Shown here piece after piece: positions 48,301 to 56,344 of a stretch of DNA of 64,000 nt (its first letter is position 1; the number at the start of each line of letters is the position of its first letter). The notes below the pieces were generated by a model. It had not been told where the DNA came from. It made no database searches and saw nothing but the letters and a program-made list of their open reading frames with translations. The stretch is from assembly GCA_005406025.1 (NCBI GenBank), contig BGZK01000185.1:186001-250000 (forward strand). Direction: 5' to 3'. Origin of the DNA: Eumeta japonica (Eukaryota; Arthropoda; Insecta; Lepidoptera; Psychidae). The translations under genes were made by a program, and so were the position numbers.

Positions 48301-49083
48301 TCTGAAAAACAAATTAATAATGTAACCTGTATAACATGTAAAGAAGGCAAACAAACAAGATTGCCATTTAAGAGTCAAGAATCACATTCATCAAAGCTAT
48401 TGGAACTGGTGCATTCCGACCTGTGCGGCCCTATGGAAACACAGTCACTAGGAGGGGCTAAATACTTTTTGACGTTTCTGGACGACTACTCTAAAAAGGT
48501 ATTTGTGTACATTTTGAACAAAAAAACTAAAATACTGTCAAAATTCAAAGAGTTCAAAACAGAAGTTGAAAATCAAAGTGAATGTAAACTCAAATGTATT
48601 CGGACTGACAATGGCCTAGAATATGTAAACAAACCATTCTCTGACTTCCTTATAAGTGCTGGAATAAGACATCAGACAACAACGCATTATACTCCAGAAC
48701 AAAATGGAGCTGCAGAGAGGTTAAATAGAACTCTAGTCGAAAGAGCAAAGTGTATGATATTGAATGCTGGCTTAGCGAAGTTTTTCTGGGCTGAAGCTAT
48801 AAAAACTGCTGCATATATCATAAATAGATTTTCAACTCGGTCCTTATCCTTTAAAACCCCAGAAGAGGTTTGGTCCGGTCATAAACCAAATGTCAGTCAC
48901 ATGAAAGTGTTCGGATGTGAAGCCATGGTCCAACTGCCAAAAGAAAAACGGAAAAAGTGGGATCCAAAAGTACAGAAGATGATCTTTATTGGTTATTGCG
49001 AGAACACAAAAGGATACAGGTTTATAATACCAAATACTAGAACTGTAATAAAGAGCAGGGATGCTGTATTTCTTGAATCCACT
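48301..49083 (+). pseudogene. pol: Copia integrase
   Basis: Same frame as the upstream piece. The zinc-binding end (CITCKEGKQTRL, 48331-48366) is followed by the DDE core. HSDLCGPMETQSLGGAKYFL supplies the first Asp, RTDNGLEYVNKPF the second, and YTPEQNGAAERLNRTLVERA (about 48691-48750) the Glu; all three are intact. KVFGCEAMVQLPKEKRKKWD and FIGYCENTKGYRF form the usual C-terminal region. It would insert the cDNA into the host chromosome. The frame runs out in a LINE insertion after VFLEST. Confidence 0.93.
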
Positions 49084-49320
49084 GTTATTCAAATTCAAAT
49101 TCAAATTCAAATTCAAAATATCTTTATTTCATAGGTTACAAAATAACACTTGAAATACGTCATCATTTTTTGTGAATTTACACTTTACTGCTCGTTCGGA
49201 AGGCAGTTTTCCCTCAAGAAGAACGAGCAAGAAACTTAAGGGTAGCTCTTTTCTAATTTGCACATACATAACCAAAACAAATACAAAACAAATTAGGAAT
49301 GACACAGCCCGGTAAGAGAT
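49084..49320 (-). mobile_element. LINE 3' end nested in the Copia element, copy C
   Basis: Begins with a TTCAAA hexamer run (49090-49118; on the minus strand a TTTGAATTTGAA tail). The minus strand then carries GAAATAAAGATATTTTGAA, ACGTATTTCAAGTGTTATTT, TTCCGAACGAGC and AGTTTCTTGCTCGTTCTTC, the same order as copies A and B. The inner end is uncertain (49290-49330). It interrupts Copia between integrase and RT, so it arrived later than the Copia insertion. The target duplication could not be fixed by eye. Confidence 0.8.
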
Positions 49321-49905
49321 CGAGAAACGGTTAAGAGAAACTATGCTGCTCTGGAACTATCTGAAAAAGAAAATAAAACACTAGATATACAGTGTAAAAA
49401 TAATGAAGAAAACAGGAAAGAAACTTATAACTCTGACAGCTCATATAATACTACCAAAAATAACTCAGATTCAGATGAATACTTACTAGATGTTAAGATT
49501 GATACTCCCTCTCCAAGCAACATAACATTGCGACCTAGAAACAAGAATAAAGAACAAACTTATCTTTGCTATGATGAGTGTGTAGTACCTGAACAAGTAC
49601 CTGACACATACAAAGAAGCTATTAGTTGTGAGAATGCCAAGAAATGGAAAAAGTCTATTGAAGAGAAACTTGAAGCCCATAGAAGAAATGGTACATGGAT
49701 ATTGGTAAACAAACCTGAAAATACAAACATCATTGGCTCTAAATGGATATTCAGAGTCAAAGATCAGCCAACGGGTCCACGCTTCGAGTCCAGACTCTGT
49801 GGAAAGGGTTATGCCCAAGCAAAAGGTATCGACTATAAAGAAACATTTTCGCCTACAGTCAGGTATCCGTTTATTATTATCTCTAGCTGCTCAAAATGGT
49901 TATGA
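49321..49905 (+). pseudogene. pol: Copia linker and N-terminal reverse transcriptase
   Basis: After the LINE fragment the Copia sequence resumes in a broken linker. From 49528 an open frame gives VPDTYKEAISCENAKKWKKS, NGTWILVNKP, IIGSKWIFRVKDQ and YAQAKGIDYKETFSPTVR, the standard start of the Ty1/copia reverse transcriptase domain. A frameshift near 49862 moves the rest to another frame. Within the usual KWVFRVK-x-x-x-x-G-x-x-x-x-x-KARLV block a Cys replaces the expected Lys/Val region (RLCGKGYAQ), a minor change. Confidence 0.9.
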
Positions 49906-50157
49906 AATTCTTCAACTTGACATTAAGACAGCTTTTCTGTATGGGGCTTTGGAAGAAAATATCTATATGTATCCCCCTGAAGGTCTAATGTACGAACCGA
50001 ATAAAGTATGTAAATTGAAAAAGTCACTGTATGGTCTTAAACAGGCACCACGGTGCTGGAATACTACATTCAATTCTGTACTTCAGAAATTTGGTTTCAC
50101 AAATAGTAAAACAGATCAATTAGACACATTGATCTGTTTTACTATTTGTAAATTTTA
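49860..50157 (+). pseudogene. pol: Copia reverse transcriptase, middle part
   Basis: IRLLLSLAAQNGYEILQLDI and KTAFLYGALEENIYMYPPEG (about 49866-49986) hold the first catalytic Asp (QLD) and the Leu-Tyr-Gly motif of Ty1/copia RTs. KVCKLKKSLYGLKQAPRCWN (about 50005-50064) is the conserved Leu-Tyr-Gly-Leu-Lys-Gln segment. The frame then enters a 22-base inverted repeat (50099-50149) and stops at about 50156-50158. Confidence 0.92.
50099..50149. repeat. Perfect 22-base inverted repeat inside RT
   Basis: Left arm 50099-50120, spacer TAGACAC 50121-50127, right arm 50128-50149. The left arm encodes the expected TNSKTDQ of the RT; the right arm is its inverse copy and carries the frame away from the protein. 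Confidence 0.95.
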
Positions 50158-51039
50158 ATGGAACAATTTGCAAATATTAATGGAACAAAGTGTTATCTTT
50201 GTATATATGTAGATGACGGGCTTCTATTTTCTAAATCTAAGTCTGTTCTGCAATCTGTAACAAATGATTTGAAAACAATATTTGACATGACAATAAGCCC
50301 ACCTGGAAATTTTGTTGGAATGGATATTCAAGTGTCCGACCAGTATATCTTTATACATCAATCTAAATATGTTAAACAGTTATTAAATAAATTTAATATG
50401 GAAAATGCCAACCCCAACAGAGTTCCAGTTGATCCTCACTCAAGGCTTGAGAAAAGTGTACAACTGCCTGACAAGAACCTTCCTTACCGAGAAGCAGTTG
50501 GTTCTCTGATGCATGTGGCAATATTAAGTCGGCCATATATAATGTTCGCTGTAAACTTGGTGAGTAGATTTTTGAACTGTTATGATGAATCTCACTGGAC
50601 AGCTGTTAAGAAAATCCTTAAGTATCTCAAAGATACTATCAACTATGGTCTATGTTACATAACATCATCAAAATCCTCTGAGTTGATTGGCTTCAGTGAT
50701 GCTGATTATGCCAATGATGTCACAACCAGAAGATCAACTACTGGTTATATATTTATTAAAAATGGAGCAGCTGTGACATGGTCCAGTCAAAGGCAACATA
50801 CCGTCGCTCTGTCGATAACCGAGGCTGAATTCATGGCAGCCTGCGCTGCCACCAAAGAAGTTATTTGGATCAAGCAATTGTTATGTGACCTGGGTGAATT
50901 AAAGCAACAAACAGTAGTGTTGAATATTGACAATCTAAGTGCAATAAGTGTTATTAAAAATATAAATTGTCACAAGAGGTGTAAACATATAGATACTAAA
51001 TATCATTTTATTAAAGAAAAGTATTATGCCAGTTATTGA
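50158..51039 (+). pseudogene. pol: Copia reverse transcriptase C-terminus and RNase H
   Basis: CYLCIYVDDGLLFSKSK (about 50191-50241) contains YVDD, the second and third catalytic Asp of the reverse transcriptase. NFVGMDIQ, YVKQLLNKFNM and PYREAVGSLMHVAILSRPYI are the usual linker motifs. RNase H follows: GFSDADYANDVTTRRSTTGY, WSSQRQHTVALSITEAEFMA and KHIDTKYHFIKE, with the Asp and Glu catalytic residues in place. The frame stops at 51037-51039, but a shifted frame continues to 51166 (SNQLADFLTKALPRYKFQ), the normal protein end. The 882-base frame is the longest open frame in the window. Confidence 0.93.
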
Positions 51040-51166
51040 TTTAAACTTTATTCCAACAAGCAATCAACTTGCTGACTTTTTAACTAAGGCTTTACCTAGA
51101 TACAAATTTCAATATCTGAGAGACAAAATTGAAATGTTATCTATTGATATGTTGTGTAAACTTTAA
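51040..51166 (+). pseudogene. pol: Copia pol, last 40 or so codons after a frameshift
   Basis: IDLNFIPTSNQLADFLTKAL then PRYKFQYLRDKIEML, ending at TAA 51164-51166. The Ala-Asp-x-x-Thr-Lys motif is the standard close of Ty1/copia pol proteins. About 80 bases lie between the stop and the polypurine tract. Confidence 0.85.
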
Positions 51167-51245
51167 TTTGATTTTGATGTTCAAACTTTAATAATATTTT
51201 GTTACTATGTGCGTATTTAAGTAATTACATGGAAGGCTTAAATTT

Positions 51246-51253
51246 GGCAGGAG
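51246..51253 (+). promoter_or_regulatory. Polypurine tract
   Basis: GGCAGGAG lies directly before the right LTR, the expected site for plus-strand DNA priming. It is short and has one pyrimidine. Confidence 0.65.
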
Positions 51254-51343
51254 TGTAAAACTAATAATTAAATTTCCCGCCTTTCCATAGTTATCTATTC
51301 TCCTCTGTGATCACTGTCTGTATCTTTATACTCTATGATATTA
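51254..51343 (+). repeat. Right LTR of the Copia element
   Basis: 90 bases from TGTAAAACTA to GATATTA. It matches the left LTR with G-to-C at 51313 and C-to-T at 51329. Compared with the left LTR, 16 bases just before the final A are missing; with that gap the end meets the target duplication AGTCT at 51344-51348 exactly. Confidence 0.85.
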
Positions 51344-51348
51344 AGTCT

Positions 51349-52720
51349 TAGCTGCTTATTTAAGCTTGGCGTTTTTCTAGCTAATATTTTAATTGTTATC
51401 ATATGAGACAATTACACAAAGTTTTACAATTAGATTGTTAAGTTGGACCTCAAAAGATCGATTTTTGTACGTTTTCAAGATTCCAATCTCAAAAATATAA
51501 TCTTAATATGTTTTTAGCTCTTCGAATTCAAACATCTAAATTATTTAAAAAAAATGCTTTTATCAAGTTTTGAATTACGATATCTATCAAACGCGTTGTT
51601 CGATTTTGATTTACTTCCCGGCATTTGACGCAGTTTTTTTTTTTGAGCGAAGGAAGTTGAGCAATACAAAACATCAAATCCAACAAGGAATTTAGTAGTT
51701 ATTTACAAAAAAGAATTTTTACAAATTTTTCGTTGACGATGTCCCTCGAGCAAACCAATTTATTTCAATGCAGTTTGCAACGTTGTGTTTCAAGCACAAT
51801 AGTAGATTAGATTTTGAAATTTATCAGAAGAGTAGTTTGAGAAATGTAAAAAAACACTTATTGAAATTTTTTTCTCCATCGATATCTCATGAACAAATGA
51901 ACCGCTTTTTATGTAATTCGCGGCAAGCGATGCAACTATTTAAGAAAAAAACTGACTACGTTTTTGTATTGGTCGTTAATATCTTAAAAGTAGTTTCAAA
52001 AGAACATTTTTCTGAAAATTTCTACTATGCATCATTCTGCAGTATTTTATGAGGCAAGAATGACAAAGAAGCCAACGGCAGCCCAGAATCTTTATTTTAC
52101 ATTAAATTGAGACACACTGCCAAATGTTGCTGAGAATAATTGATCAGAAATCAGCACTTGTTACAAATCAGAATACAAGCTACGTAAAATATTAATGATA
52201 TTTGACGCCAAGAGCTATGTATTTATAGCCACATATGCAAATACATAATAGTTATCAGACCACACATCAGTATTTTCAGTTTCTATCAAAAATTTCTAAA
52301 AGTTATAACTAAAATATTCTAAAAAATCCTTATCTTAATACAGTACTTAAAGATGTCGAAAGTATTTTGGAATTTCATTACTTGTCAAGAAACAATTACT
52401 ATTTCTAATAAGTGATACTAATTTGTATAATTAGAGCCCATTTAAAGGCATTGATTAAGAAAAAAATTAAAGACAACATCATAATGACGTCTAAATGTAC
52501 GTACATAAAATTTATTTTAAAAGTTATACACTTTTCTGCAAGCAATTTTTTATTTGGATATCTTTACAATTTATGCAGAAACAACTCAGTTCGAGAAAAT
52601 CGTAATATTTTTCCTTGTAATAAATTCGATTCTAATACAATTAAAACGTCAACGTATCGTACCACCGTAGTAAAATAACACATTTTTCATAAATAAAAAC
52701 GAATAAATCCTAAATCGTAT
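51349..52720. other. AT-rich non-coding stretch
   Basis: No gene seen. Frames at 51768-52052 and 52412-52678 are low in protein-like features. A run of T at 51637-51645. Confidence 0.45.
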
Positions 52721-52724
52721 TTCG

Positions 52725-52915
52725 CGATAAGCACGCATAACCTTAATTATCTTTTGGATTAAAATGTCAGCGCGAAAAAAAAAAAAACGAAAATCTCTCC
52801 ACGCCGCGATGATATCTCCCCGCGAGAGCCGTCACCGTCGCAAATGGCGCGCGCGGCGGCCTGTTTTGTCGCGGAATTGATCTGCCCCATTTGTTTAGCC
52901 GTTTTTCGATAAACC
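52725..52915. promoter_or_regulatory. GC-rich island, candidate regulatory block
   Basis: CATAACCTTAATTATCTTTTGG (about 52736-52757), CCACGCCGCGATGATATCTC, CGCAAATGGCGCGCGCGGCGG and GAATTGATCTGCCCC. A TTAATTAT core and a CpG-rich core sit together, as in other blocks of this window. No coding signal. Confidence 0.4.
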
Positions 52916-54150
52916 GAACTTTTCTGGTTCCGTACATTCCGTGATACGACGATAACTCATGCCGAAGCTGACAAACTCGCAGACGTGAAATACTTCAGTG
53001 TCCCGGCTGTGGAGCACGTGCTCCCGTTCAGACTCGTGTATTATATACAGTGCGTGTCTATAACACGAAATGAAATTTCTTTGGTGAAAAGGTACCACTG
53101 AAAACGATCATTCTAATCGCTGATAAGTATCGTGTTTTCATATATTTTCTGAGTGCTAGGTCAAAATGAAAAACGATCTCCCTAAAGATGTTCTATTCAT
53201 GATTTATGTTCTTTGAAGAAGCAACAACATTAAATTATATCATCTAAGGCACCAAAATATGTCACCACTTGATGACATAATTAGTTTAATGCAGACACAG
53301 CGCACATAAACGTCTCTTGTTTCGCCGACATCAATCAAACGCTTCGTGTGTGCTCGTCGGTTTCGCGTGCGTAAAATTTGGCCTTTCTTAGAAAAGGCGT
53401 GAAAAGGAACGGGTCGGAGGGGGGGTGTTGACGAGCGCTGTTATTAATGTGGTTATAACGTCCGTGACCGGCAACTTAAACGTGCTCCCAGTGCTCCATG
53501 TACTTGATGTGCAAAATATTTAAACACCTGCTGAGTGTCTACGACATTTTTTATAAATCTAATATTTATATAAGTACAGAACATTTAAAAATATATACTG
53601 GTAATTAAAGTTGAAAACCGCTAGACAGTTTCCTCATAGTCAGGATTGAAAACCATTCTTTCTTAATTCGAAAACAACGCGTTAATAATTTAGCTACTAC
53701 ATAGCTCACAATTATTATTACGCACTGAAATAAATGTTTCAAACATTGACATTATAAAATTATGAATAGTCCACATTAAGTTCTTCCCTTATTACCTTAT
53801 CATATAACCGCAATGATTGTAAGTAGGTATAGATTATAATTTATTATCGTCAAACATAAGCGGGATATAACTATCCACATTTAATTAAAACGTGACAAGC
53901 CGGAGAGCTTATGATATGAGATGAAGATTGTGGGTGGGTCCGCCAGTGCAGTGAAAAAGTAGAAAAATGCATACACCGGCAACACCTTTTAAATTATATT
54001 CAAATAGAATTTCTGTTTTTCATTCTAATAATTATGTTGAAATGTAAGCAAGAAGTTATTGCACAGGTAAGATAAATTTTAATGCTTCTATTGTCCTCGC
54101 TTTCTAATAAGCCCCACTGCCCGCAGTTAAGATATCTTTATATTACAGAT
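52916..54150. other. AT-rich stretch with a GC-richer patch
   Basis: 53325-53490 is GC-richer (GTGTGTGCTCGTCGGTTTCG, AACGGGTCGGAGGGGGGGTG, GAGCGCTGTTATTAATGTGG) and may belong to the same class of non-coding blocks. No gene seen. Confidence 0.4.
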
Positions 54151-54300
54151 TGAGCGGTGGTAGCTCAGTGGTCAAGAGCGACACCTTTGAATCATAAAAT
54201 ATCTTGGGAATCGTCTTAAGCCGTGGGTTCGGGACATTGTCATCGCGTTGAGGACGACAGTCGTTAACAGCTTCTAATCGGAATCGAAACACCCCCCCCC
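54151..54300 (+). mobile_element. tRNA-derived SINE with stretched head
   Basis: TGAGCGGTGGTAGCTCAGTGG with box A at 54161-54173, then box B GGTTCGGGACA at 54226-54236. The boxes are about 65 bases apart, more than in a tRNA, because of an insertion (AATCATAAAATATC). The body (TCATCGCGTTGAGGACGACAG) ends near a run of ten C (54290-54301). Confidence 0.65.
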
Positions 54301-55129
54301 CATTATTTTTGGACGTAACTTAATAAGAACTTTTTAGACATAAAATTTATGTACAATAAATGCGAAATAAATAAAATTTGTACGTGCATATGTGTTTGTC
54401 TGTATATCTGTACGTGCTTGTGTTGTGTATCAATCGTCTATCTAACGGCAAATTCTAACTTTATATATTTGTCGCTTATATCTTTTGAAGCTAAATAAAG
54501 AATATAATTTAATACCATGCCTATGATCGTAGTGCTAATAAAACTGTAATTACATTCAAAAAATATAACGACTTATTGCATTAGGCTGCTAATTAATTTT
54601 AAAGTTGCTTAGATAATGATAGTACGTGCAAATGTAATTTCTCTTTGTTAAACTCTTTTATCAGATTATAAATTGGATTTATTTTGATGATGTTTCGCTG
54701 ACTCTCTTTTATGTTCAAATACAACACAATACATTAAAACTTTTCATTTATAACTGTTTAGGATATATTATTAGTATAGTGTTATTTGAAATTTTTGAAA
54801 TATCAATGCAAATCTTCTAAATCATTCTGTAAGATAAACAGGAGTTTAATTTTGCAGCAAGATCATTTATCAAAAACTTTGAAAATTTCATAGTTTTGTA
54901 AATGATCCAGCGAATAATCTTTAGATGTAGCAGAAATCTGTACCAGACCCAGGTCAAGTACAAAAGTTGGTATACGATTAAAATATTACACCGTATCACC
55001 AGCGTATTAAATGTTATTCAATGTTTTGCCTATTACAACGGTATCTCATTTTTGGTATAAATCCACAAGATAAATATTAATGACATATAAATTTTAATAA
55101 AAAAATGTAATAATTTCTGCGCAGGAGAC
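54301..55129. other. AT-rich non-coding stretch
   Basis: No gene or repeat recognised apart from a short CATATGTGTTTGTCTG segment. Confidence 0.45.
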
Positions 55130-55460
55130 GAATGTGCGCACATTTCGAATACATTATCGGGTCGCCTTCGAAACGATCGAATGTAATAAAATAAGACATT
55201 AGGGCGCGTTCACCGCGGCCGGATGTAAATTGCACTGTAGCGGGAGCCACAAGCAAATTAGGTCATTACATCGGACGTACCATCAAAACGAAATCGCAGA
55301 AAAGGCGACCCGGGGCCGGAAGGGTCACCTTTATTGTGACGCGCCGATCCCAAACGTAATTAAACGCGTCCGCGTGTCGCGTAATCTTGGCGATACATCG
55401 AAATTAAAATCGGAAACCGTATTTGGATTTATGGCGGCGACGCGGGATGAACACGTGTAA
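55130..55460. promoter_or_regulatory. GC-rich island, candidate regulatory block
   Basis: CTGCGCAGGAGACGAATGTG, GGGTCGCCTTCGAAACGATCG, GTTCACCGCGGCCGG, GTCACCTTTATTGTGACGC (inverted GTCAC/GTGAC around TTTATT), AAACGTAATTAAACGCGTCC and CGAAATTAAAATCGG. The 76-codon plus frame at 55230-55460 has no domain. One of the clearer enhancer-like blocks by composition and motif density. Confidence 0.45.
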
Positions 55461-55760
55461 TTTGTGAGATGTTCCGACATATGGATGTAGTGTTAGTAAA
55501 TAAATGAAATGACCAATTTAAAAAAAAAAAAAAACTACTCGCACTCGGTAATTTAAAAAAAATCTGATTTGAAAAAATATGCACTAAAAGACAAAAGAGC
55601 TGCCTAACACGCGCATCTTGATGATATTATATTCTCGTCTGTAGTTAGGTGTTGTTCGTCGAGAAGATGTTTTATTCATTCTCATCCAATAAAGAAAGTT
55701 TTGATAAAACAGACAAATGCTAATGGATTATATTTGTAACTACTAACCCGGCGTACTAAC

Positions 55761-55970
55761 TGGCCGGCGGTAGCTTGATGATTAAGAGAATTGTCTGTGA
55801 AATCGAACAAACCAGGTTCGAAACTGGCCACGAGCGGATCGACTGATTGATGAATTTTTGACTTAAGTCTAATTAATTTATAGCTTCCAGGCCTAGAAGA
55901 GCATATTAAACCAAAGGCAGATTATTCTATTACAGTCAACACAAAGAGTTAGTGGTTACAGCGACTCATG
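55761..55970 (+). mobile_element. tRNA-derived SINE
   Basis: Head TGGCCGGCGGTAGCTTGATG with box A at 55771-55783 and a clean box B GGTTCGAAACT at 55815-55825. The body has GATTGATGAATTTTTGAC and AGAAGAGCATATTAAACC, shared with the SINE at 23550-23705. Confidence 0.7.
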
Positions 55971-56017
55971 GATCAGTGATTGTGTTTTGTAAGATTAGTA
56001 AACACTTTTTTTATAAT

Positions 56018-56228
56018 ATAACTAGCTGTACCGCGGCTTCTAATTTTTATTTATAAATAAAATGGCGAAGGATTTACGGAATTCGAAAAATGAGTAGCCT
56101 AGAACCATCTACAAATTATTCCGCATCGAATGGTCTCAGTCCCATGTCTATACGTTTAGTAATTTTTACGTGATTGGCGAACAAAGACAACCTATTTTCA
56201 TTATATATATATATATATATATATATAG
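56018..56228 (+). repeat. CTAGCTGTACCGCGGCTTC-type dispersed repeat
   Basis: ATAACTAGCTGTACCGCGGC, TAGCCTAGAACCATCTAC, GTCTCAGTCCCATGTCTATA and TTTTACGTGATTGGCGAACA, ending in a TA run. This is the order of blocks of a very common lepidopteran repeat (CTAGCTG, CCCGCGGCTTCG, ACCAAATTTCATC, TGCGTGATTGAGTAACAAAC) from memory. Non-coding. Confidence 0.6.
56201..56227. repeat. (TA)n microsatellite
   Basis: TA dinucleotide run closing the repeat at 56018-56228. Confidence 0.9.
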
Positions 56229-56344
56229 ATTTGAGTGATTTCAATATTATTGCTATTGAGATAGCGTAAAGTAAGCATGTAGGTCAGTTGGTTCCCTTGT
56301 TTTTATTATAAATTCAAGTGCATTATAGTAAAAAGAAGTGAATA

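Larger units (their letters stand above)
46781..51343 (+). mobile_element. Ty1/copia LTR retrotransposon, complete but inactivated
   Basis: All parts of a Copia element are present in order: left LTR, initiator-Met half-tRNA primer site, gag with zinc knuckle, protease, integrase, reverse transcriptase, RNase H, polypurine tract and right LTR. The whole is flanked by AGTCT. The protease-integrase-RT order is diagnostic of Ty1/copia rather than Gypsy or BEL. Total length is about 4.56 kb including a nested LINE fragment. Visible damage: a frameshift in gag, a TGA before integrase, the LINE insertion after integrase, a frameshift at the start of RT, a fold-back palindrome with frame change inside RT, and a frameshift near the RNase H end. 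The two LTRs differ at 2 of 89 aligned bases plus a 16-base deletion, so the insertion is not very old. Confidence 0.95.

Noticed and set aside
48075..49116. Minus-strand frames of 90-91 codons across the Copia element
   Set aside because: Antisense to protease and integrase; no independent features.
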